A DNA stretch of 64,000 bases from Circinella umbellata (lineage: Eukaryota; Mucoromycota; Mucoromycetes; Mucorales; Lichtheimiaceae). Positions 10,517 through 21,676 of the stretch are shown here, piece by piece. The notes under the pieces are model-generated. The model saw only the letters and a list, made by a program, of their open reading frames with translations. It ran no database searches and was not told where the DNA came from. The translations under genes and the position numbers were made by a program. The stretch covers positions 1 through 64,000 of the forward strand of contig JAIWNF010000016.1 of the NCBI GenBank assembly GCA_025093555.1. Reading direction: 5' to 3'. Each line of letters starts with the position of its first letter. Position 1 is the stretch's first letter.

Positions 10517-13227
10517 CACATATACCCTCCTTTTTTACCTCGTTTATATACATGTGTACAGACATGATTACTAGGATTTTCATACCAGAAATAACTTGTT
10601 TTTATGGTTTTAGCTTTTTTTTCTATAATATTTTCCATCATTTTTTGTTTTTTTTTTGTGTTTTCTACCATTACTTCTTTCATCAGATTTTTAATAGAAT
10701 AATGAAGTGCTCTTTCATCAATCAGAAATTCAGTATTTAATAAAGTCATTGTTAAAAATTTATCAAATCTTTTGAAGTTTATCTTTTTATAAAATAAAAA
10801 TTCATTTTTTATTTTATTTTAAAGTTGATAAAATTTTTTCTGGTTGCTACTTTTTTCAGAGTTTTAAATTTAACAACTAATCTCCATTGTTGCCCCAACT
10901 AATGTCTGTCGTTCTACTCGTCTTGGTCGACGTCATGTCCCGTACATAGGTGAGAATGTAGATGATGATGATCTCATCAATCCTGACCTTGACTTGTATC
11001 ATGCTAATATTTTAAGATTTCTGGTTTTTTTCAAAAAAAAAAAAAAACCCTATTAAATTACTATCGTCAGTTCTTCGGTTCTTCTCGGTTCTTCTCAGTT
11101 CCTCACAGTTCGGTTCGGTTCGATTCTTACTAAAGGTCGGTTCGATTTGGGTCTCTTGAGGAACCGAACCGAATCGAACTGTAAGGATCCCTAGAAGCAA
11201 TGACACATTTATGTTGAAGCTGCGACACTTTTCTGTCAAAGCTATGACACTTTTACGACGAAGCAATTAGTATAAATACCCCTAAATTATCTCAAATAAG
11301 ATTCAGTTCTTTAGTTCTATCTTTACCTTTTAAATCTTTTAGTCTTTTAACAATTAAATAATTGACCTGACAATAGTTTTTTTTGAGCATAAAGCCTCTT
11401 AAACTCATTATAAGATTTGTCTTTTGTGGATTCAGACGTAATATTCCTAAATATAAGAACTCCCACAACCCATATTTCTATTCTACTCTATACAATTTAT
11501 TATCCAACTACAGTTAAATAGTATATTATTTCTTCTTTATTTTATATTTTTACACAAAGTACTTCAATCACACATTGAACGCTTCAGTACGGCTAAGCGA
11601 AGAAAAAAATATATAAATAAAAGTCGTCCAGTTGCTTCAACTTTAACTTCATCAATAATTTTTTTAATTATGTTTTCTGTGTACTGTATGTTCTACAATT
11701 GGAATCTATCTAACAAGACTGCAATGCAAGGTGTGTTGTACGATGAGCTTATGTATCCAAATTGAGATAATTTTGATGCTAAAGAAGAGACGACCAAGGA
11801 TGATGAAGAAATTGTGAAAGCTCACAATCTGTGTCATATTGGGGACATTGGTTTTGATGGAGGTAAGAATGGTATACCTTTCTTTGTGTCATTGACAAGG
11901 GCAGTAAATAACTCGGAAAAGGTAATTATACGTAGCACATATGAAAAATCGATGCCATTAATTACTGAGATAAGAATTAGTATAAAGTAGAATTGGAAGA
12001 GTTCGAACGTACACATCAAAATTGTGCCATAGAAAGAGTCGAGTTGACTTCAAAAGTACTGACCACCTCCAATTAAAAAATTATAAACAATAAAACTTAG
12101 GGAATTGATATTCCACGAAAAGTTCAATTTTTTCCAAATTCCAAAAAATATATTTTTCAAAACTTATTTCTTTTCTTAAAAAAAACTCCATCCCCGTTCG
12201 TTTGAAAAAAAAGTTGTTCAAATCATGTAAAAAGCTTCTATGTATGAATTCTCGAGTATACAAATCACATCATCTGTTTAAATATACATTTCTGCACCTG
12301 AAAAATGAATAATAAAATATTATGTTTATGATATAGTCATATACTTCACTAATATTTATTTATCACTGTTGTTTGTTTATTCATTTATCTAAAACAGGTT
12401 TGTATAATCTGATATTTAATAGTCTACCATTGATTGGAGACACACATGATGAGTAATTTTTTTTTCAATAATCCTAACTCGGAGCATCTCTTTCTCTTTC
12501 TTCAGCTGGGTATTTTTTTTTCGATATCACCATGGTGTCTTCATAAAAAAAAGTCAATAAAAGTACAAATAATAAAAATACCAATAATAAAGTAAATAAA
12601 TGATACAGTGGATGTCATAGTTAAGTTATCTCTGGCCGTTTCACGAATGTATACTGACCTTACGTAGAATCTTAACTAGCAAAGTCAACGGAGTATAAAT
12701 AGATTAAAACTAATAACAAGATCTGTGAGCATTTACCCAACATTCTTGAAAATCAACAACCACAAAAATACAAAACCAATAAATGACAGTAGCTCATCAA
12801 GGATCATAATAGGTCGCGTAATAATTGAAAAACCAAACATACGTATAAAAGAAAAAAAAGGATACAGGATAGTATGGTCTATTCTCACTTCTTTTCCCTC
12901 CGTTTGTTTTTTCGTGTTTTTTTTTATCCACGCCATTCATTGTAAACATTTATTTCGTGACAGATATAGTGCTATTCCTTCTTTCTTTTTTTGCCAGAAA
13001 AAAAATTACCTATATGATTCGATAGGATTATGTGTATTTTGAAATGTGCGCCTCATACTGGTAAATCTAGGCACAATTTAATTTGAATATGCACAAATTT
13101 GATTAAATGACCCTGATACGTAAAATATATTAACAGTTCTTTTTTGATAATTTTATTAACTTGTTGTAGACAGCAATAAACCAAATAATACTCAAGAGCG
13201 CTTAAAACCAACAAAAGAATAACAAGT
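10517..13227. other. Intergenic DNA with scattered transposon debris
   Basis: No intact gene is seen. At about 10880-11010 the plus strand reads VAPTNVCRSTRLGRRHVPY and then an acidic stretch, which resembles a linker of a retroelement polyprotein but is too short to assign. At about 11670-12050 a broken frame reads MFSVYCMFYNWNLSNKTAMQ with an early stop (about 11763) and a second piece after a GTAAGA site. The remainder is AT-rich. The minus-strand frame at 10480-10749 runs across the MULE end and is not credible. Confidence 0.45.
11060..11190. repeat. GGTTC-rich tandem and inverted repeat
   Basis: Several copies of TTCGGTTC/GGTTCTTCTC are followed by an inverted version (GAACCGAACCGAATCGAACTG), so the segment could fold into an imperfect hairpin. 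The function is unknown. Confidence 0.55.
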
Positions 13228-13521
13228 ATGTATCAAAATGACTGTACTAGTACCACTAGTTTTAAAAGTCATACTAATTCAGATAATTATGAATATTACG
13301 TTTATGATGAAAGTGCTGGCAACGAAAATAAGGATGATGATGATGAAGACGACATTGACGAAGAACAAAGCTTTAACGCTGACAAAGAACAAAACTGTGA
13401 AGACATCGACGAAGAACAAGAGTTCAAAGACTTTAGCAAAGAAAAGTCTATTGTATCAAGGTGTAAATCGATAAAAAACAAAACAAGTACAAAAAATTAT
13501 TCACCACGACAAACGCGATAA
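13228..13521 (+). CDS. Small acidic hypothetical ORF
   Basis: An ATG-initiated frame of 97 codons with an acidic centre (DDDDEDDIDEEQ, repeated DIDEEQ blocks) and a basic C-terminus ending SPRQTR. No signal peptide, membrane segment or known motif is visible. The repeated Asp/Glu blocks could arise from simple-sequence expansion in AT-rich DNA, and there is no convincing promoter or intron. It may be a fragment of a transposon gene, and it is listed because the frame is continuous and compositionally protein-like. Confidence 0.25.
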   Translation: MYQNDCTSTTSFKSHTNSDNYEYYVYDESAGNENKDDDDEDDIDEEQSFNADKEQNCEDIDEEQEFKDFSKEKSIVSRCKSIKNKTSTKNYSPRQTR

Positions 13522-14298
13522 GGACAAGAAAACGAGCATTAAAAGAAGATATTTTACTAATAATAAGCAACCCAGTAACAAACAGAAACAATAAGACGAA
13601 GAAGAAGAAAAAATTAGAGCAGAAAAAATTATTGTTTTTTCTTTTATTACTGTTGCTACATTTTTATATATTCAAATAAATCAAATTTTGGCATGATATC
13701 CATACGCAATAAAATTAATCTATTATAATCTATTTAATTACCTATTTTATATGTTTGATTACTAGTATATATTACGTATTTCTATTTTTTTCTGAAAAAT
13801 TTCCAAACTAACTTCCAAAAAACATCCAACTGATTAAGTTGCGAATAGCTATTCTGGAGTTGGACCTTTTTTTGGAAAAACTGGGAGCTTTTGTGGAATA
13901 TACATTTCCAAAGTGAAAAGGGGTAGATCACATACAAAGCCTAAAAAGGAAGCTACAAACCCAAGGGGTATATCTGTCTTTACTTTTATTATTTAATGTT
14001 TATGTATTAAATAATGCAACATACCTGTATAAGTGATTGGTTTTAAGTTCCTATAGAAAGTATCCGAATGAGTTCATAATTTAACTCATTGATACTACCC
14101 ACAAATCATTACTTTAAGTGTATGATAACAGGAGTTACTCGTATACATACTTAGAATCTTAGAGCGTTCAGCCCAAATGTACTATGCTCGCTTCAGGGAT
14201 GAAGAACTGTATCTTCCAAGTCAATATAAAAAAAGGTGGTCAATTATCAACATTAATGATTCATCATACTGGATTTCTGCAAAAGTTGTATAATAAAG

Positions 14299-14991
14299 AC
14301 CCCACCCTTACGATCAAACAAGCATAACAAAAACTTTGTAAAGAATATCAAGTATATTTTACACAAAGTGGTTTACAAAAACATCTTGTGAAGCATCGTG
14401 GACTTACCATGAAAAAGCTACAAAAATTCACAGAGTATCGGGTTTCAAGTGATGCTATTAGCAATAAGAGGATGGGTACTTGAGCTCAGAAGACAAAATA
14501 TCGATTTCGAGCGATGTATTTGTATTGTTAAATCTGAATTTAATTCACACTCAGAACGATCCTTTGGACAATCAAAAAGAGGTACTCATGCTAAAATGGT
14601 AGTTTTAAATAATCGGGTTGTCAACATATCTATTCTGGGTGCAGTTGCTGCTGAAGACGTGGTGAAACTTCCATCATGGAAACCTCAAGCAGTAACTGGT
14701 ACGCCAAAAAAAAAAAAATGGAAAACTGAAGATAGTGCTGTTGCTAAAGGTGACTTCCAAGTATTATATATTCCCCCATATTGTTCACCATTTCTTAATA
14801 CCATTGAAGAGTTTTGGTCAGGACTAAAGGCTGCTGATGTGAAGCATGAGATTTTGACTAAAGCAGATCCCTTAACTCCACATATTATCGCATCTGCTCT
14901 CTCATCAAGTTACAGCAACTCAGCAGGTAATGGTAGAGGATGGATTGATCATTCACGATTGTTTTTTTACCATATGTACTTGAAGAAAGGT
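14299..14991 (+). pseudogene. Tc1/mariner-like transposase relic lacking catalytic aspartates
   Basis: A helix-turn-helix part reads DPTLTIKQA (stop TAA at 14325-14327) then QKLCKEYQVYFTQSGLQKHL. After a frameshift near 14450 a catalytic part follows: WVLELRRQNIDFERCICIV, where DES should appear but KSEFNSH is found; then SFGQSKRGTHAK, AVTGTPKKKK and YIPPYCSPFLNTIEEFW. The last block is the hallmark of the third catalytic residue (NTIEEFW, E). The usual middle block with MDNAPIH is missing: the basic linker joins almost directly to the QVLYIPPY segment, so some 50-60 residues were deleted in frame. The C-terminal tail (GWIDHSRLFFYHMYLKK) is intact. Inactive. Confidence 0.8.
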
Positions 14992-15051
14992 GTTGTAATA
15001 GCTTTTATTTATATCTTCTATATTTATCATGTTTTTTTTTTTCATTTTTGA

Positions 15052-16156
15052 ACGATTTATACTTATCACCAAAGAAATAAAATAATATACAAAAGTTAGA
15101 TGGTAGATTGTAAACCACCAAATTAAAATTTACTGTACGTCATTATCTTATTATCAATACGCAAAAATAAATAACCAAGGCGCAAAGTTATAATTCATCA
15201 TGATGCGCCAAATTGGTAATAATTTTATGATACGTAAAATAATAAAAATTTACAATGCCAAGATTGAAACGATGATCCTCCCAACCCAAAATTGAAAAAA
15301 AAAAATCAGCGTCAACTTGAAAAAGAACAAGCGCCAAATCATAGGAAAAATTCTGTATCCATGTACCTTTTCTTTTTAATACTTCAGACAAATAAACCCA
15401 TAGGCTTTTGAGGCTAACACTGGTTTATTTTCGGTTATGATAGTTGGATTATATAGTAATAGCAAATCAGTTCATATATAGGTATGAATAATTATAGTAA
15501 GGAATAACGAATAACGATTTTTTTAACAAGCTACTTATTATGCAAAGACAACTTCATAGCCAAGATAAAAGAAAAAAAGTAGTGATAGCGGTTTTCTTGT
15601 CACACCATAACATTTTCTTTATTTAGAAAATGAACGGGCACTGCGCCCAAAACGGAATGTCAATTTGATAGCATAAAAAAAAATAAACAAAAAATAGGGA
15701 CGTAATGAGTCACTCTATGCTAACATTTTTTAAAAGGGCGTGTATCTGCTAGTCACTTTTATTTAGTGTAGTGTGGAGAGGCGCAGTATGTGTGCATTGA
15801 ATTAAGAAAAGACTGGAAAGGAGTAGTGAATAGAGATCCACGTATGTAAAACTGTTTTTTTTTAAAAAAAAAAAAAAAATGTAAAGTAAAAATGCTGCGG
15901 CATTCACACCACGCATGCATCTCAGCTCACCCTTTGACTTTGAAAATAGGTTTGTGTTACCTTATTGCCATGGCAATCAACCTAAAAAGCTCAATGCACT
16001 ACGGAAACATAAGAGAATAGAAACCAAAGTAACCCATTGATGCATGAATGATGATGCGCCATATTTTTTTTTGACTGGAACAATGATAGTAAAAAAAAAG
16101 GCGCAGTAGTTGCAACTTTTTTTTTCTTTTGTTTGTGTCAATTTTTTTTTCATCTC
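15052..16156. other. Intergenic region upstream of the BCS1-like gene
   Basis: No gene is seen. A GC-richer patch at about 15888-15945 (TGCTGCGGCATTCACACC, CGCATGCATCTCAGCTCACC) stands out from the AT-rich surroundings and may hold promoter elements of the downstream gene. Long A/T homopolymers are frequent. Confidence 0.4.
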
Positions 16157-16164
16157 TATAAATA
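16157..16164 (+). promoter_or_regulatory. TATA box of the BCS1-like gene
   Basis: TATAAATA lies 80 bp before the start codon at 16244, followed by a pyrimidine-rich stretch suitable for transcription initiation. Confidence 0.5.
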
Positions 16165-16243
16165 CGCGTTGTTTTTATTTCTTTTCGTTTTTCACAACTA
16201 CATTCTTTTTATTACACACTTTTTCAGACTACTTTATAACACA

Positions 16244-18964
16244 ATGCCAACGCCTTCAACACTTGTTTCACGTAATGTTGTCTTGGATACAATCCTGACT
16301 TTTCTTGAACGTATCATTGACGAAAGATTCTGGGAAGGGTTAATCGGTCAACGTTTGGTGGAGCTTGGTAAACGATACTTTGGTAACGATTTCGTCGTTC
16401 TCAGTCTTGTATACTACATTGCTTGTAAGTCTAATCTTTATTTTATTATTTTAATCTTACTCTATATAAATGGGTTAATTTATATTCGCACAACAAACAC
16501 TGAATGAGAGAAGAGTAGTCAATATATATAAATATGTATGATTTTACAATTAACATTTACATGTAACTATAGCTTTGCTCCGAACAAAATGGTGGGATCT
16601 TGTAGAGTCTATCACGGATAAATTCCGCCGACCAGCTCCTTCGACTGTCTCAGTACAATTGATTACGAGTGACAAGGCATATATTGCGGTAGATGATTTT
16701 GTGCGCAGCAAAATCCGAGAATTAGATGGTCTCGATCGTGTCTTCGCTACTTATGAGGATGTAAATATCGAAGACGGTAATAATGGTGATGATATTGATG
16801 ACCTTAGTAAAAAGAAGATTGTCACTTTTTATCCTCGTAAGTTTTCTATCTCTCTCTCTCTCTATCTCTCTTTTTTTTCATTCCTCCATAAAAAAAAATG
16901 GCAAAGTAAAGCAAAAGAATAAAAATTTAACCTCCGTAAATAATCTTTTAACTATATATAGCTGAGGAGACAACAAGTGTAATTGAATACAAGGGCCACA
17001 CTCTGTCAGTTGCATGGAAATCGGTGAAGAAAGCGAAAGATGATGAAGAACAAATAGAAGGTGGTATGTTCCGTGGTAGATTTGTTAGTCGAACACTGAT
17101 CATCACGTAAGTTATTTTTGAATACTTTTTTTTTGGTCCCTTATTCATCTTGACGTAACTCTGCTGGTGGTACGTTCAAAGAAAAAAATATTAAGCTTTT
17201 TTTTATGTATACTTCCATATTCCTGTATATATAATAGAATGGAAGATACAAATCTTGATACCCTAAAACAGTTTATTCAAGAATGGACTGATATGTATAA
17301 CGAACGGCAATCCAATGAGGTAAGAAGAATAACAAGAATTTATTGTCGTTTTATGAATATATAAAAGAAGGTTATTTAATCGCTGCTAATAATAATACTA
17401 ATGATATTGTGTTATTTTATGGTAATGATAGTTGACTGTTCACAAATATAACAATTCATACTGCTCGTGGGACTTTTTTAAATCCATGGAACCAAGAGCC
17501 TTGTCAACAGTAGTTTTAAAAGAAGGTGTTAAAGAAGGAATTGTAAATGGTAATGTAACACAATAACAAAAAATAGATAACGCTGCGGCATGTTGTTAAA
17601 AAACATTGACTCATAAATGGGGTGAAAATATTTAGATATGGATAAATTCCGTCGAAGAAAGAGATGGTATAAGACTCGTGGTGTTCCATACCGACGTGGT
17701 TATTTATTATATGGTCCACCGGGTACTGGTAAAACATCCTTGATTCAAGCTTTAGCTGTAAGTATTAAACTAAATTTCAATGTTTACCCCGCATGCAAAA
17801 ATAAAAACTCTATGGTTACTCAATGGTTGTACAATTTTTTATTTTAATTTTTTTAGTCCAATCTTGGAATGGATATTGGTATTGCTAGTTTATCAGATTT
17901 TTATAATGATTCGGATTTCAGTGACATGTTAAATGATACTCCAAGTAACTGTATTGTTGTGCTGGAAGATTTCGATCATTATATAAAAAATGTGAGCGGT
18001 AAGAATGAACGTTTGAGCAGCAGTATTGCAGGTATTTTGAATGCATTGGATGGTATCCAAGGTCAATCTGGTTCAAGTAAGTATACGTCCTATTTTGATT
18101 TCTTCAAGTTTCATTTTAAAACAGCTATTAAGAAACTTGCCAAGTTGAAAAAAAGGGCTCACGTTTTTAAAACTTACACTTCCCTTTTTTGTTCCCCCTT
18201 TTTACACCTGATTTGTTATTGATTATTGATTATTATCATCATTATAGTGATTTTCATGACAGCAAATGATATTAGCAAGATCCCACCAGCGGTAAGTAAA
18301 TAAAAAAGATTGTTTAAAACAATTAGCTTATAAACAATAGTTGGAATTACAATCTAATAAGAATTACCACCTTTTTTTTCAATGATAATAGCTACTTCGC
18401 CCTGGCAGAATGGATCTTAAAATGGAATTGGGTTATGCTGATCCATTTCAGGTTCAAGAAATGTTTTGGCAATTCTTCGGTCATGATCCTGATACTTTAG
18501 AACCCGTGATGGAAGGCGAACACAAGGAATTCTTATTACGGAAAAAAGTAGAATTCGCCGATCGTATCCCAGAAAATTATGTCACTACCGCAGAGTTGGA
18601 GAACTATTTCATTACACTTTGGATGACGGCTGATGCACAAAATCCCGAAAAAGGTTTATATGCGAGAATCTTTGATGGTATTCCCGAATTTTTAGAAAAG
18701 GTCAAGGTCGATCGTGAACAAGCCAAGGAGCATGAACGGAAGAAAAAAGAAGAAATCGCCCAGAAGAACAAAGAGGATGAGGCAACCGAAGAGAGCAAAG
18801 AAGATGAAGAGGATGAAGAGAAGGAAACAGAAAATTCAGCTGAAAATCAAAAAGATCAACAAGAAGCCCAAGAAGAAGCCCAAGAAGAGGAAGAACAAAA
18901 TAATGATAATGACTCGGCTATCTCCTCGGGCTCTTCTGTTTCAGATCACAAGGAAAAGCAATAA
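16244..18964 (+). CDS. BCS1-type AAA ATPase, probably mitochondrial inner membrane
   Basis: Nine exons: 16244-16424, 16573-16836, 16962-17106, 17238-17319, 17432-17549, 17636-17757, 17857-18076, 18248-18291 and 18392-18964. All phases fit, giving 582 aa. Bcs1-type ATPases fold or translocate the Rieske Fe-S protein across the mitochondrial inner membrane. Near residues 46-62 a hydrophobic segment ([14 protein letters not shown]) could be the single membrane anchor. The BCS1-specific domain ends in [17 protein letters not shown], followed by [21 protein letters not shown] (Walker A), IVVLEDFDH (Walker B), [14 protein letters not shown] (sensor 1) and LLRPGRMDL. The acidic, Glu/Lys-rich C-terminal tail of about 90 residues is longer than in canonical BCS1 (about 420-450 aa), so this may be a paralogue. 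No gene symbol is assigned for that reason. Confidence 0.9.
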
Positions 18965-19587
18965 CGGAATTGAATTATCATATTATTTTCTTATTATTAT
19001 TATTATTATTAAAAAGTTATACGTATTTGTATCATATCATGTAAATAAAGTAAAAATCAAATGAAAAAGGAAAAATAAATTGGATAAGAATTTCTTGGTT
19101 TTTTTTTTTAGTAAAAGTAACAAAAAAGATTATTTGCCATGTGGCAATTTTATACAGCAAAAGGAAAAAAAAAGGGTAAACGCACTAAGATAATAACGGG
19201 TAGAGAGGCAGCACCTATTATGTTATGTAGATCAAGGCTTAAAAAAGAGGGCCTGTGCGTTTTCTGATACAACCTTTGGGTAATCACATGAAACTGTTGG
19301 GAAGTTGTTGTGTAAATAATTCTCTATTAAAATTAAAAAAAAATCATATCATGTCAGAGAAAAATTCCCAACTATTGTGGAAGTGGTAGCTGATGTGTCA
19401 TCTTGATATGTCTAGAAAAGGATATTCAAAATAGGGGTGTGTGGAAAGGAAGCACATAAGGCGCTTGGTTTAAAGTATCAAGCTACGGATCAAAGAACAA
19501 ATTGTGCTTTCCTATTGGGTGCTGGGTGCCCCACTGCCCCAAAGGCAGGTCAACAATCGAAAGAGCTCCGCAGAAAACTAATTATGT
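18965..19587 (+). promoter_or_regulatory. Intergenic region and presumed ole1 promoter
   Basis: Starts with the 3' flank of the ATPase gene (TTA microsatellite at about 18985-19010). From about 19390 the sequence is richer in GC and holds an inverted CCAAT box (CTATTGGG, about 19513) and a C-rich block (GTGCCCCACTGCCCC), both plausible promoter elements for the desaturase gene. Factor identities cannot be read from the sequence. Confidence 0.4.
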
Positions 19588-19597
19588 ATATAAAAGA
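19588..19597 (+). promoter_or_regulatory. TATA box of ole1
   Basis: TATATAAAAG, 91 bp before the start codon at 19679, with a plausible initiation region in between. Confidence 0.6.
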
Positions 19598-19678
19598 CAA
19601 TTCTCAGACAATTTTTCTAGCTTCTTTGTATCGACCTTCAACAAAAAAAAAATACATTAAATACTCAATATATCAGGA

Positions 19679-21162
19679 ATGTCAGCTACCGACATCGTTT
19701 ACGCATATACTGAGACTGAGGCTCGAAAGCCTCCTCTTGAAAAAAAGGCGATGCCTTCACTTTTTGATGAACCTACTACTTTACAAAACTGGCACAAACA
19801 TGTTAATTGGATTCAATCTATCTTGTTACTCGGTGCACCATTAGTCGCATTGTACGGCATATTCACAACCGAATTACAAACGAAGACATTGATTTGGACC
19901 ATCGCTTACTATTTCATCACAGGTCTTGGCATTACAGCTGGTATGTTGTTTATATTCATAAAAAATGAACCCAACAACAATTATTGTTAAAAGAATTCAT
20001 CTCAGACTAACAACAAAAAAAATTTGTGATACATTATATTTTAATATTTAATAGGTTATCATCGTCTTTGGTCACATAGTGCATACCGTGCTGTCGACGC
20101 ATTACAATGGGTCTATAGTCTTGCTGGTGCTGGTGCTGTTGAAGGTTCTATTTACTGGTGGTCTAGAGGTCATCGTGCTCACCACAGATGGACCGATACC
20201 GATAAGGATCCTTATAGTGCTCATCGTGGTTTCTTCTTTTCTCATATTGGATGGATGCTTGTTCAACGTCCCAAGAATCGTATCGGTTATGCTGATGTTG
20301 CTGATTTAAAAGCTAATCCCATTGTTGCTTTCCAACACAAATATTACCCCTACTTTGCCCTTGGTATGGGCTTCTTGTTCCCTACTCTTGTTGCCGGTCT
20401 TGGCTGGGGAGATTTCAGGGTAAATATTTTAAATTTTTTTTTCTTGTTTCATTTATTTCTATATTTTAAGCATCCGACTAAAAACAAAACCAATTATAGG
20501 GTGGTTACTTTTATGCTGGTGTTGCTCGTCTCTGCTTCGTCCATCATGCAACTTTCTGTGTCAACAGTTTGGCCCATTTCTTGGGTGAAGATACCTTTGA
20601 TGATCATCACACCCCTCGCGATCACTGGATTACCGCTTTGGTAACTATGGGTGAAGGTTATCACAATTTCCATCACGAATTCCCTCAAGATTATCGCAAC
20701 GCTATTGTCTTTTATCAATATGATCCTACCAAGTGGCTCATTAAGGTCCTTGCTACGCTTGGTTTAGCTTATGATTTGAAGACTTTCCCTGCCAATGAAG
20801 TTACCAAGGGTAAGATTCAAATGCAAGAAAAGAAAATTAATGCTATCAAGTCTCGTCTTGAATACGGTACCCCTATTCAAGATTTGCCTGTCTTCACTTG
20901 GGATGAATTCCAAGATTTAGTCGATAACCAAAACAAGAAATGGATTTTGATCGAAGGTATCTTATACGATATGGAAAACTTTATCAACGAACACCCTGGT
21001 GGTGAAAAGTATATTCGTACCAGTCTCGGTAAGGATATGACTACTGCTTTCAATGGTGGTGTCTATAACCACTCTAATGGCGCACGTAACCTTTTGACAA
21101 GAATGCGTGTTGGTGTATTGAAGCACGGTATGGAAGTCATGTCTGGAAAGAAGGATGAATAA
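19679..21162 (+). CDS. ole1: Stearoyl/acyl-CoA delta-9 desaturase with C-terminal cytochrome b5 domain
   Basis: Three exons: 19679-19940, 20055-20419 and 20500-21162 (429 aa). The ER membrane enzyme inserts a cis double bond at C9 of saturated acyl-CoA using O2 and electrons from its fused cytochrome b5. The three di-iron histidine boxes are HRLWSH (exon 2 start), HRAHHRWTD and HNFHHEF (exon 3). Hydrophobic pairs before the first box (SILLLGAPLVALYGIF, TIAYYFITGLGITAG) and around FALGMGFLFPTLVAGLGW are the expected membrane segments. The C-terminal b5 domain carries the heme motif NEHPGGEKYI. Domain order and length match fungal Ole1. The start is the first ATG after the TATA box. An upstream TATA and inverted CCAAT suggest a strong, regulated promoter. 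Nothing appears damaged. Confidence 0.96.
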
Positions 21163-21676
21163 ACATCTCTTTTCTTTCTTTCTTTCTTTCAATCCATATA
21201 CACTAGCATACATTATTAAGCAATATTTTTCTTTGTATTGCTTTCTTCCCATCCTCCCTTTTCTTTTATGCATTCTCTTCTTCGTACGATAACAAAATAA
21301 TTCTCTCCTATACAATACGTTCTTAAAAAAATATCATCCATTTTTCCCCTTGTTTATCTTTTTATATATATTATTTACTCTTTCTTTTTTTTGCCCATAA
21401 AATTTCCATCTCCCTGAATTATAACATTTTTGCATCAATTACTTTTTTTTTTCTCTCTTTTTTGGTATATTATTATCTTACATCATTATTATTAAAAACA
21501 ATTGAAAAAAAAAACAATCTTGTATATATATTATATGCAATTCTTCTTTAAAAAAAACCAATGGTCTCTTTTTTCTTTTATATTTTTGAGTGAATATTAC
21601 TACATTTACAAACCTAATAATGTGTGTGTGTGTATGTATATGATTTATATATATTAATTATTATTTATTATTATTA
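21163..21676. other. Convergent 3' region between ole1 and pex19
   Basis: Pyrimidine-rich sequence with a CTTT microsatellite (about 21172-21190) and GT/TA repeats near 21620. The two genes converge here, so this holds both 3' UTRs. No other gene is seen. Confidence 0.6.

Noticed and set aside
10480..10749. Lys-rich minus-strand ORF of 89 codons
   Set aside because: It crosses the MULE terminal repeat and is composed of A-rich low-complexity codons.
11105..11135. B-box-like GGTTCGATTC suggesting a tRNA gene
   Set aside because: It is part of a GGTTC tandem/inverted repeat; no A box, cloverleaf or terminator is present at the right distances.
12725..13042. 105-codon ORF with Phe-rich hydrophobic stretch
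   Set aside because: Hydrophobicity comes from T-rich low-complexity DNA; no signal peptide logic, homologous motif or splice structure.
18714..19064. Lys/Arg-rich ORF overlapping the ATPase tail
   Set aside because: It is the frame-shifted shadow of the acidic GAA/GAG-rich C-terminus of the BCS1-like gene.
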